Assembly: GCA_937960755.1 (NCBI GenBank)
Contig: CALGOL010000481.1
Location: 1 to 7,238, forward strand
Length of the DNA stretch: 7,238 bases
Direction of reading: 5' to 3'
Origin: an uncultured Azospirillum sp.
GTDB taxonomy: Bacteria > Pseudomonadota > Alphaproteobacteria > Azospirillales > Azospirillaceae
How positions within the stretch are numbered: position 1 is the stretch's first letter; every line of letters begins with the position of its first letter. A program made the position numbers and the translations under genes. The notes under the pieces are model-generated. The model was not told the DNA's origin. It did no database searches and saw nothing but the letters and a program-made list of their open reading frames with translations. Below are positions 1-5,171 of the stretch, one piece after another.

Positions 1-1293
1 GACGCGCTGGCGGATTCGGTCGGCGGCCGCGCGGCGCGCGACCCCGGCTTGCTGTACGATTTGGCGCGCTATCACCGGCAAAAGGACAACGACGCCGCGG
101 CGCGGGCGGTGCTGGAGCGGGCGCCGGAGAACCTGGAGCGCCCGACCCTGTGGTGGCGCGAACGTCAGGTGCAGGTGCGCCGGCTGCTCGACCAGGGCGA
201 CGCCCGCGCCGCCTATAAGCTGGCGGCGTCGCACGGCGCGGCGGAGGACGAGGACGGGCTGGGGGAAGCCGACGCCGAGTTCCTCGCCGGCTGGATCGCC
301 TTGCGCTTTTTGAACGAACCGTCGCGCGGCCTGAAGCATTTTGAACGCCTGTTCAATAACGCCACCGCCCCCATCACCTTGGCGCGCGGCGCTTATTGGG
401 CCGGACGGGCGGAAGACGCCGACGGCGACAAATCGGCGGCGCGGCGCTGGTATGAAAAAGGCGCCATGTACGGCTCGACCTATTACGGACAACTGGCCGC
501 CCACGCGCTGGGCCGGCCGCACGCCGCCGTGCCGAGCGAGCCCAAGCCGTCGTCGTCGGCGCAAAGCGCGTTCGAGCGCAAAGAGCTGGTGCAGGCGGCG
601 CGCATGCTGGCGCAGATCGCCGGGGCCAACGACGACCGCACCGCGGCTTTCGTCCGCCGGGTGGCGCTCGACGCCCGCACGCCTGACGATTTGACGTTGT
701 CGGCGCGGCTGGCGCAGCAAATCGGCCGCCCCGATCTCGCCATCGCCGCCGCCAAGCAAGCGGCGCAGTTGCACGTCTATCTGGTGGAGACCGGCTATCC
801 GGTGCTGACCGTCGCCCGCACGGCGCAGCCGGAAGCGGCGCTGACCCACGCCATCATCCGCCAGGAAAGCACCTTCAACACCAACGTCGTGTCGTCGGCC
901 GGCGCCCGCGGCCTGATGCAGTTGATGCCGGCCACCGCCAAGCTGACCGCCGGCAAGCTGGGGATCAAGCACCAGCGCGACGCCCAACTGGTCAACGACC
1001 CAGCCTACAACGTCAAGCTCGGCAGCGCCTATCTGGCGTCGCAAATTGAACGCTTCGACGGGTCTTACGCCATGGCCGCCGCGGCCTACAACGCCGGCCC
1101 CGGCCGCGTCGCCCGCTGGATGGAGATGTACGGCGATCCGCGCACCGGCTCCGTCGATTGGGTTGATTGGGTGGAGCGGATTCCGTTTTCCGAAACCCGC
1201 AATTATGTGCAGCGGGTGATGGAGGCGCTGGTGGTCTATCGCCAGCGCCTTGGCGACGGCCCGGCCAACCTGCATCGGGAGTTGACGCGCTAG
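1..1293 (+). CDS. slt: Soluble lytic murein transglycosylase (Slt70-like), 5' partial
   Basis: This is the C-terminal 430 residues of a periplasmic lytic transglycosylase, which cleaves the MurNAc-GlcNAc bond of peptidoglycan and forms 1,6-anhydroMurNAc ends. The frame is open to base 1, so the start and signal peptide lie outside the window; TTG at 49 is only an internal codon. The first 270 or so residues are Arg/Ala/Leu-rich and helical, as expected of the superhelical U-domain of Slt. The catalytic SLT domain starts near base 835. The catalytic glutamate is in IIRQESTFN (GAA at 865-867), followed by SSAGARGLMQLMPATA and then AYNAGPGRVARWM (1084 onward), which are the classic family-1 motifs. 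The ending, PFSETRNYVQRVMEALVVYR, also matches the family. Family members are usually about 600-700 residues, so perhaps 200-250 are missing. An S41 protease gene follows on the same strand. The family assignment is secure; the exact Slt subtype is not. Confidence 0.93.
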   Translation, partial: DALADSVGGRAARDPGLLYDLARYHRQKDNDAAARAVLERAPENLERPTLWWRERQVQVRRLLDQGDARAAYKLAASHGAAEDEDGLGEADAEFLAGWIALRFLNEPSRGLKHFERLFNNATAPITLARGAYWAGRAEDADGDKSAARRWYEKGAMYGSTYYGQLAAHALGRPHAAVPSEPKPSSSAQSAFERKELVQAARMLAQIAGANDDRTAAFVRRVALDARTPDDLTLSARLAQQIGRPDLAIAAAKQAAQLHVYLVETGYPVLTVARTAQPEAALTHAIIRQESTFNTNVVSSAGARGLMQLMPATAKLTAGKLGIKHQRDAQLVNDPAYNVKLGSAYLASQIERFDGSYAMAAAAYNAGPGRVARWMEMYGDPRTGSVDWVDWVERIPFSETRNYVQRVMEALVVYRQRLGDGPANLHRELTR

Positions 1294-1361
1294 GGGGAGT
1301 TTGCGACAAGCCGCTCCTTTACCGGGGCGCATCGGCCGTCGGCGGTCTAGCGCCCATGATT

Positions 1362-1370
1362 GGAAGGAAG
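1362..1370 (+). promoter_or_regulatory. Ribosome binding site for the alternative ctpA start at 1379
   Basis: GGAAGGAAG ends 8 bases before ATG 1379, which is in frame with the protease. It makes a 25-residue longer product plausible. It competes with the site at 1442-1448, and sequence alone does not settle which is used. Confidence 0.4.
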
Positions 1371-1441
1371 TAAAGAGTATGCTAGCCTCTGGGACGGAGT
1401 CGACGAACGCCGCGAACGGCGGTCCCAACCGGCCCGGCGGC

Positions 1442-1448
1442 GAGGGAG
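1442..1448 (+). promoter_or_regulatory. Ribosome binding site for the preferred ctpA start at 1454
   Basis: GAGGGAG ends 5 bases before ATG 1454. That ATG places a lysine at position 3 and a run of leucines straight after it, which is the normal layout of a Sec signal peptide, so I prefer this start. Confidence 0.5.
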
Positions 1449-1453
1449 CGAGA

Positions 1454-2899
1454 ATGGCGAAAGTGCTGGCGGCTTTGTTGCTGCTGCTGGCGGTGGTGGG
1501 GCCGGCGTGCGCGCTGACCCAGCCCGGCAACCGTGTGGAGAATGCGGCGGCGCTAGAGCGTTTCCGCAATGAGTTTCCCCGTGTTTCCGGCGGCCAAACC
1601 CTGGCGACCTCCGACCGAGCCTATCGGCTGTTCGCCGAAGTCATGCGGCGCGTTCAAACCGAACATGTCCGCCCGCAGCCGCCGATGGTGATGGTGGAGA
1701 AGGCGCTGGCCGGCGTCGAGGCGAAGTATAAAGCCGACCGCGCCGCCGGCTCGCTGGTTTTGACCGAAGCCGGCCTTGACGCCATGCTGACCGCGCTCGA
1801 CCCCTATTCCAGCTATCTCGACGCGGAAAATTTCCGCTATATGCGCGAGCAGACCCAAGGGGAGTTCGGCGGGCTCGGCATCGAAGTGACGATGGACGAG
1901 GAATCCGGGCTGGTGAAGGTGGTGTCGCCGATTGACGGCTCCCCCGCCGCCCGCGCCGGCCTGCGCAGCGGCGATCTCATCGCCCGCATCGACGAACAGG
2001 CGGTCAAGGGCATGAACCTGCGCGACGCGGTGGCGAAAATGCGCGGGCCGGTCGGCAGCCATGTCGCGCTAAGCCTCAAGCGCGCCAACGCCGACAACCT
2101 GCTGCGGGTGTCGCTGACCCGCGCCGTCGTCAAGATTCAGCCGGTGCGCTGGCGGCTGGAAGGCGACGTCGGCTACATCCGCATCGCGGCGTTCAACCAA
2201 TCCACCGCCCAAACGCTGGACGAGGCGCTTTACGATTTGCGCCGGCAGTCAGGCGGCAGGCTGGCCGGCGCGGTCATCGACCTGCGCAACAACCCCGGCG
2301 GCTTGCTGGATCAGGCGGTTGCGGTTTCCGACCGCTTTTTGGAAGCGGTGGAGATCGTGTCGATTCGCGGTCGCGACCCGGAAGACAGCCGCCGTTACCT
2401 GGGCGCCGCGGGCGACCAGATGGTCGGCTTGCCGCTGGTGGTGCTGGTCAATTCGGGTTCGGCCTCCGCGTCGGAAATCGTCGCCGGCGCTCTACAGGAT
2501 CACGCCCGCGCGCTGGTGTTCGGCGTCCGCACCTACGGCAAAGGCTCGGTGCAGACCATTTCCAGCTTGAACGGCGACAGCGGCATTCGACTGACCACCG
2601 CCCGCTATCATCGTCCTAGCGGGGCGACGGTGGATTGCTACGGCGTCACGCCCAACGTCGAAGTGCGCGCGGCGGAGTCGCGGGCGGAGGAAATCCACGC
2701 CGACCCGGCGGCTTGTGATCCGGCGGCCAAACCGCCGACCCAAGTGCAACGCTGGAACATGGACGTGATGTGCCCGACCATCGCCGACGTGCGCCCCGCC
2801 GCCGACACGGTGGTTAAAGAGGAAAATGACGTCGCGGTGCATTGCGCCGTTAGCGCCATCCGCACCCGTCTAATGGGCGCCAAGGTCGGCCAGCGCTGA
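1454..2899 (+). CDS. ctpA: S41 family carboxy-terminal processing protease (CtpA type)
   Basis: This is a secreted serine protease that trims or degrades periplasmic proteins from their C-termini. From ATG 1454 the protein has 481 residues. A compact signal peptide (MAKVLAALLLLLAVVGPACA) is followed by a helical region and then a PDZ domain from GGLGIEV at about residue 139 to about 215. The S41 core has the catalytic Ser338 in NSGSASASEI (bases 2465-2467), Lys363 in YGKGSVQ (2540-2542) and Gln367. The +25 and +4 spacing equals the Ser/Lys/Gln triad of Bacillus CtpB. I chose 1454 because GAGGGAG lies 5 bases upstream and the signal peptide then begins at once. ATG 1379, with GGAAGGAAG 8 bases upstream, is a real alternative adding 25 residues, but that stretch uses codons such as CTA and AGA that look untypical here. 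The last 60 or so residues hold three cysteines, unusual for the family. Transcription with slt is possible. Physiological substrates cannot be read from sequence. Confidence 0.93.
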   Translation: MAKVLAALLLLLAVVGPACALTQPGNRVENAAALERFRNEFPRVSGGQTLATSDRAYRLFAEVMRRVQTEHVRPQPPMVMVEKALAGVEAKYKADRAAGSLVLTEAGLDAMLTALDPYSSYLDAENFRYMREQTQGEFGGLGIEVTMDEESGLVKVVSPIDGSPAARAGLRSGDLIARIDEQAVKGMNLRDAVAKMRGPVGSHVALSLKRANADNLLRVSLTRAVVKIQPVRWRLEGDVGYIRIAAFNQSTAQTLDEALYDLRRQSGGRLAGAVIDLRNNPGGLLDQAVAVSDRFLEAVEIVSIRGRDPEDSRRYLGAAGDQMVGLPLVVLVNSGSASASEIVAGALQDHARALVFGVRTYGKGSVQTISSLNGDSGIRLTTARYHRPSGATVDCYGVTPNVEVRAAESRAEEIHADPAACDPAAKPPTQVQRWNMDVMCPTIADVRPAADTVVKEENDVAVHCAVSAIRTRLMGAKVGQR

Positions 2900-2917
2900 T
2901 ACCAATGGCGTGCGAAC

Positions 2918-2947
2918 ATGTCGCAGCCGCTGGCGGCGGCTGAACAT
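2918..2947 (+). other. Hairpin just after ctpA, possible weak terminator
   Basis: CAGCCGC (2924-2930) pairs perfectly with GCGGCTG (2936-2942) around a 5-base loop. The stem can be extended by ATGT/ACAT after a small internal loop. It starts about 20 bases past the ctpA stop. No T run follows, so it is not a standard intrinsic terminator; it could protect the 3' end of the message or be chance in GC-rich DNA. Confidence 0.3.
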
Positions 2948-2974
2948 TGCGTTGGCGACCCGCGACGTCTTATT

Positions 2975-3002
2975 TCACGGCTTGAATAATTCAAGTTCGT
3001 GA
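2975..3002 (+). promoter_or_regulatory. Imperfect palindrome in the bacteriohemerythrin leader (operator or RNA hairpin)
   Basis: CTTGAAT-A-ATTCAAG (2981-2995) is a perfect 7+1+7 palindrome. It is flanked by TCACG (2975-2979) and CGTGA (2998-3002), which also pair, giving 12 paired positions with 1 base left over on one side and 2 on the other. It ends 7 bases before ATG 3010 and runs into the GAG that serves as the weak ribosome site. It may be a dimeric repressor or activator site, or an mRNA hairpin that hides the ribosome site. A weak promoter TTGCGT (2947) with TTATTT (2970), 17 bases apart, would start transcription near the palindrome; this is only a guess. The half-sites TTGA/TCAA recall FNR/CRP-family sites but are 5 bases apart rather than 6. 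Confidence 0.45.
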
Positions 3003-3009
3003 GAAAAGT

Positions 3010-3432
3010 ATGATTCCGACGCAAAACGACAACACCATCGGTTGGACCGAAGACTTGGTGCTTGGTCTGCCGAATATTGACGATGAGCATCGGCTGTGGA
3101 TCGGCTTGGTGGCGGATTTTTGCAACGCCATCTCTGAAGACCGAGCGCAGGAAGTAATTTATGCGGCGCTGGTGGAAGCCTTGCGCTACACGGAAACCCA
3201 TCTGCGCCACGAAGAGGAGTTCATGGAGCAGAACGGCTATCCCCATCTCGACGATCACAAAATTCAGCACGACCTCGCCAAAGAGGAAATGCACAAATTC
3301 ACAACGGGGTATTATTCTGAAGAATACATTATCAAATATTTTTCCGATTTTTTGCCTAACTGGCTGCAATTCCACATCAATACGTCCGACCGCAAAATGG
3401 CGGAATGGGTGAAGGCGAACAGACAGAAGTAA
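3010..3432 (+). CDS. Bacteriohemerythrin (single-domain, 140 aa)
   Basis: This is a cytosolic four-helix-bundle protein with a non-heme di-iron centre that binds O2; family members serve in oxygen storage, delivery or sensing. All expected ligands are visible: His27 (NIDDEH), His64 and Glu68 (HLRHE), His83 and His87 (HKIQH), His122 and Asp127 (HINTSD). The length is normal, there is no signal peptide or extra sensor domain, and the start follows only a weak GAG ribosome site 6 bases upstream. The gene is poorer in G+C than its neighbours: about 49% by hand count over 3061-3420 and 30% over 3301-3360, against well over 60% in most of the window. This suggests acquisition from elsewhere or different codon selection. 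It stands alone, 110 bases after ctpA, preceded by a palindrome, so it is probably regulated separately. The family assignment is firm; the physiological role here is unknown. Confidence 0.95.
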   Translation: MIPTQNDNTIGWTEDLVLGLPNIDDEHRLWIGLVADFCNAISEDRAQEVIYAALVEALRYTETHLRHEEEFMEQNGYPHLDDHKIQHDLAKEEMHKFTTGYYSEEYIIKYFSDFLPNWLQFHINTSDRKMAEWVKANRQK

Positions 3433-3449
3433 TTAAAGAAGCTTTATTT
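3431..3449. terminator. Weak AT-rich hairpin between convergent stop codons
   Basis: AATTAAAG (3431-3438) and CTTTATTT (3442-3449) pair except at one position, around a 3-base loop. The hairpin overlaps the stop codons of both the hemerythrin gene and the iminopeptidase gene, which end 11 bases apart. It could act as a weak bidirectional terminator, but the stem is nearly all A/T, so support is slight. Confidence 0.25.
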
Positions 3450-4397
3450 CAGCATCTTATAGCGTTCGGTCGCTTCGACCAGCGCGGTGCGAACGCCGGG
3501 CTCCAACGCGGAATGGCCGGCGTCCGGCACGACGCGGTAGTCCGCTTCCGGCCACGCCCGGCGCAGGGCGTCAGCGGACGTAATCGGGCAAACAATATCG
3601 TAACGCCCTTGCACGATGGTCGCCGGCAGATGCCGGATACGGTCGATGTCGCGCAACAGCTTGTCTTCCGGCCGAAAGGCGTTGCTGCGGAAATAATGCG
3701 CTTCGATACGCGCCAAGCCGACCGCATGGGCGTCGTCGGCGGCGCTCGAGCCGACAGGCTCCCGCGGCGGCAGCAGGCATGAGCACGACGCTTCGTAACT
3801 GCTCCACACCCGGCCGGCGGCGCTGCGAACCGCCGGGTCGGGCGAATCCAGCCGCCGCCAATAGGCTTCCAGCAAATCGCCACGTTCCCGTTCAGGGATA
3901 TGGCCGACAAAGCTTTCCCACGCCTCGGGGAAGATGTTGCGCATGCCGTGCAGAAACCAGTCGATCTCCTGCCGGCGCATCAAAAACACCCCGCGCAGCA
4001 CCAGCCCCAGACAGCGCTCGGGGTAGGCCTGCGCATAGGCTAACGCCAGCGTCGAACCCCAAGAGCCGCCAAACAGCAGCCATTTATCGATGCCCAGCAA
4101 GCGACGCAGCTTCTCCAAGTCGGCGATAAGGTGCTCGGTGGTGTTGCGCCGCGTTTCCCCCAACGGTGTGGAGCGGCCCGAACCGCGCTGATCGAGGATA
4201 ACAATGCGATAATGCCGCGGGTCGAAGAAACGCCGATGGGTCGGTGAAGCCCCTGCGCCCGGCCCGCCATGCAGAAAGATTACCGGAACGCCATCTTGGC
4301 GGCCGCATTGCTCCCAATACAGCGTGTGCAGTTCATCCACCGGCAGGTAGCCGTTGTCGTACGGATCAATTGGCGGGAACAGATCATTGCGCGGCAT
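3444..4397 (-). CDS. pip: Proline iminopeptidase (alpha/beta-hydrolase, peptidase family S33)
   Basis: This is a cytosolic exopeptidase that releases N-terminal proline from peptides. The product has 317 residues, the usual length. The HGGPG oxyanion motif is at residues 43-47, the nucleophile Ser112 is in GGSWGS, the acid Asp267 in GRYDIVCP, and His295 in PDAGHSALEP. Glu202 (SSYEAS) and Glu232 (IEAHYF) match the family glutamates that bind the free amino end of the substrate, which supports true proline iminopeptidase rather than a general hydrolase. I chose ATG 4397 because GGAAGG lies 5 bases upstream and the product starts like the family (NDLFPPIDPYDNGYLPV). A TTG at 4475 would add 26 residues unlike the family and lies upstream of the likely transcription start. 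The gene follows the pal terminator, so it should have its own promoter; it converges on the hemerythrin gene. Confidence 0.94.
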   Translation of the reverse strand: MPRNDLFPPIDPYDNGYLPVDELHTLYWEQCGRQDGVPVIFLHGGPGAGASPTHRRFFDPRHYRIVILDQRGSGRSTPLGETRRNTTEHLIADLEKLRRLLGIDKWLLFGGSWGSTLALAYAQAYPERCLGLVLRGVFLMRRQEIDWFLHGMRNIFPEAWESFVGHIPERERGDLLEAYWRRLDSPDPAVRSAAGRVWSSYEASCSCLLPPREPVGSSAADDAHAVGLARIEAHYFRSNAFRPEDKLLRDIDRIRHLPATIVQGRYDIVCPITSADALRRAWPEADYRVVPDAGHSALEPGVRTALVEATERYKMLK

Positions 4398-4402
4398 CGG
4401 CG

Positions 4403-4408
4403 CCTTCC
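4403..4408 (-). promoter_or_regulatory. Ribosome binding site of the iminopeptidase gene
   Basis: On the minus strand GGAAGG ends 5 bases before ATG 4397. It decides the start in favour of 4397 over in-frame codons further upstream. Confidence 0.7.
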
Positions 4409-4422
4409 GTGATGGCCTGCGG

Positions 4423-4439
4423 CGGTCGCTAGCCGACCG
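4423..4439 (-). other. Small hairpin in the iminopeptidase leader
   Basis: CGGTCG and CGACCG pair perfectly around a 5-base loop, 14 bases upstream of the ribosome site. If transcribed it would form a compact stem in the 5' leader. It may be chance, and no function is claimed. Confidence 0.25.
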
Positions 4440-4478
4440 TCTGTCTTGGTAGCCCGCCGCCAGCGCCGCGATCAAGAG

Positions 4479-4508
4479 CCTATACGCCCCCGCGCATGAA
4501 GATTACAA
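4479..4508 (-). promoter_or_regulatory. Candidate promoter of the iminopeptidase gene
   Basis: On the minus strand TTGTAA (4508-4503) and TATAGG (4484-4479) lie 18 bases apart, resembling a sigma-70 promoter. The site falls between the pal terminator and the iminopeptidase start, where a promoter is needed. A start of transcription near 4472 would give a leader of about 75 bases. The match to consensus is partial. Confidence 0.35.
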
Positions 4509-4515
4509 TTTCTTA

Positions 4516-4525
4516 CGTCATGACG
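4516..4525. promoter_or_regulatory. Perfect 10-base palindrome CGTCATGACG upstream of the candidate promoter
   Basis: CGTCATGACG is its own reverse complement. It lies 8 bases upstream of the candidate -35 element and 20 bases from the pal terminator. That is a normal place for an activator site, but a 10-base palindrome can arise by chance, so support is limited. Confidence 0.25.
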
Positions 4526-4544
4526 CCCGCCGTCTGACGAACAC

Positions 4545-4577
4545 AAAAAAGCCCCGCCAGAATGGCGAGGCTTTTTT
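4545..4577 (-). terminator. Intrinsic terminator after pal
   Basis: AAAAAAGCCCCGCCA (4545-4559) pairs with TGGCGAGGCTTTTTT (4563-4577) around a 3-base loop. Read on the minus strand the single non-Watson-Crick position is a G-U pair, so the 15-base stem is complete; on the plus strand it is a C-A mismatch. It ends in six T and begins 21 bases after the pal stop. It closes the tol-pal transcription unit. Confidence 0.9.
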
Positions 4578-4598
4578 GCTTACTACGCTGTCGACGAA

Positions 4599-5066
4599 TT
4601 AGTCGACCATCGTCACGCCGCGGCGGTTCTGCGCCCAGGCGCTGTCGTCAGAGCCCAGCACCGCCGGACGCTCCTTGCCGTAGGAGATGGTCTTGACGCG
4701 GGCCGACTGAACGCCCTGAGCGATCAGGTAGTTCTTCACCGCGTTGGCGCGGCGTTCGCCCAGCGCCAGGTTGTATTCGCGGGTGCCGCGTTCGTCGGCG
4801 TGGCCTTCAATGGTGATGGTGACCTGCGGATAGGTCTTCAGCCACTGCGACTGACGGTTCAGGGTGCCGCGGGCTTCGGTGGTCAGGTCCGAGCGGTCGG
4901 TGCCGAAGAACACCCGGTCGCCGACGTTCTGCGCCAGGTCTTCTTGCGAGCCCGGACGAACGCTCATCTGACCGGCGCCGCCGGCCCCGGAACCGTCCTT
5001 CGGCGTCGTGTCGCAGGCGGCGAGCAAAGCGACGGCGGCGAAAATGCTGAGATACTTGATGCGCAT
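4599..5066 (-). CDS. pal: Peptidoglycan-associated lipoprotein Pal
   Basis: Pal is the peptidoglycan-binding lipoprotein partner of TolB in the Tol-Pal system. The product has 155 residues: a lipoprotein signal with lipobox LLAAC and lipidated Cys18, a Gly/Ser/Pro-containing linker to about residue 40, then an OmpA-like domain. TITIEGHADERGTREYNLAL is the core signature; Asp91 and Arg106 (ALGERRANAV) are the expected diaminopimelate contacts, with the same 15-residue spacing as in OmpA. ATG 5066 is chosen because it gives a proper lipoprotein signal and GAGGGG lies 10 bases upstream; earlier in-frame codons up to 5156 would add an Arg-rich segment encoded by a hairpin. The residue after the lipidated Cys is Asp, which in E. 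coli would favour retention in the inner membrane. The gene lies 105 bases after tolB, follows a hairpin, and is closed by a strong terminator. Confidence 0.96.
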   Translation of the reverse strand: MRIKYLSIFAAVALLAACDTTPKDGSGAGGAGQMSVRPGSQEDLAQNVGDRVFFGTDRSDLTTEARGTLNRQSQWLKTYPQVTITIEGHADERGTREYNLALGERRANAVKNYLIAQGVQSARVKTISYGKERPAVLGSDDSAWAQNRRGVTMVD

Positions 5067-5076
5067 GGTTTGATTG

Positions 5077-5082
5077 CCCCTC
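5077..5082 (-). promoter_or_regulatory. Ribosome binding site of pal
   Basis: GAGGGG on the minus strand ends 10 bases before ATG 5066. It supports this start over the longer open frame running to 5156. Confidence 0.6.
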
Positions 5083-5106
5083 AGGGTGCGGTTCGATGTC
5101 AGATTG

Positions 5107-5157
5107 AAAAATTTGCGCCTGCGACGTTCTGGGTCGCGAACGTCTCGCAGGTGCAAA
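5107..5157 (-). promoter_or_regulatory. Terminator-like hairpin between tolB and pal
   Basis: Bases 5112-5129 and 5138-5157 form a long inverted repeat: 17 of 18 positions pair, with one mismatch and a 2-base bulge, around an 8-base loop. On the minus strand the stem is followed directly by TTTTT (5111-5107). This looks like an intrinsic terminator, yet it sits inside the tol-pal unit, 14 bases after the tolB stop and 40 bases before the pal start. It could be a partial terminator setting the tolB to pal ratio, a 3'-end stabiliser, or a processing site. Confidence 0.55.
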
Positions 5158-5171
5158 ATATAACGCTGTTA

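Noticed and set aside
2981..2995. A canonical FNR box before the hemerythrin gene
   Set aside because: The half-sites TTGA and TCAA are separated by 5 bases, whereas FNR sites have 6, so I report only a palindrome of unknown regulator.
2900..3009. Insertion element scar or attachment site beside the hemerythrin gene
   Set aside because: I looked for matching direct or inverted repeats at both ends of the AT-richer segment and saw none; the 3' side has only 11 bases before the next gene.
2638..3375. Minus-strand open frame of 245 codons across the end of ctpA and hemerythrin
   Set aside because: It overlaps two well-supported genes on the other strand and the gap between them, and shows no family signature.
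4398..4475. N-terminal extension of the iminopeptidase to TTG 4475
   Set aside because: The extra residues are Arg-rich and unlike the family, there is no matching ribosome site, and the ATG at 4397 has an excellent one.
5067..5156. N-terminal extension of Pal to TTG 5156
   Set aside because: It would bury the lipoprotein signal behind about 30 residues encoded by the tolB-pal hairpin; the ATG at 5066 gives a standard lipoprotein.
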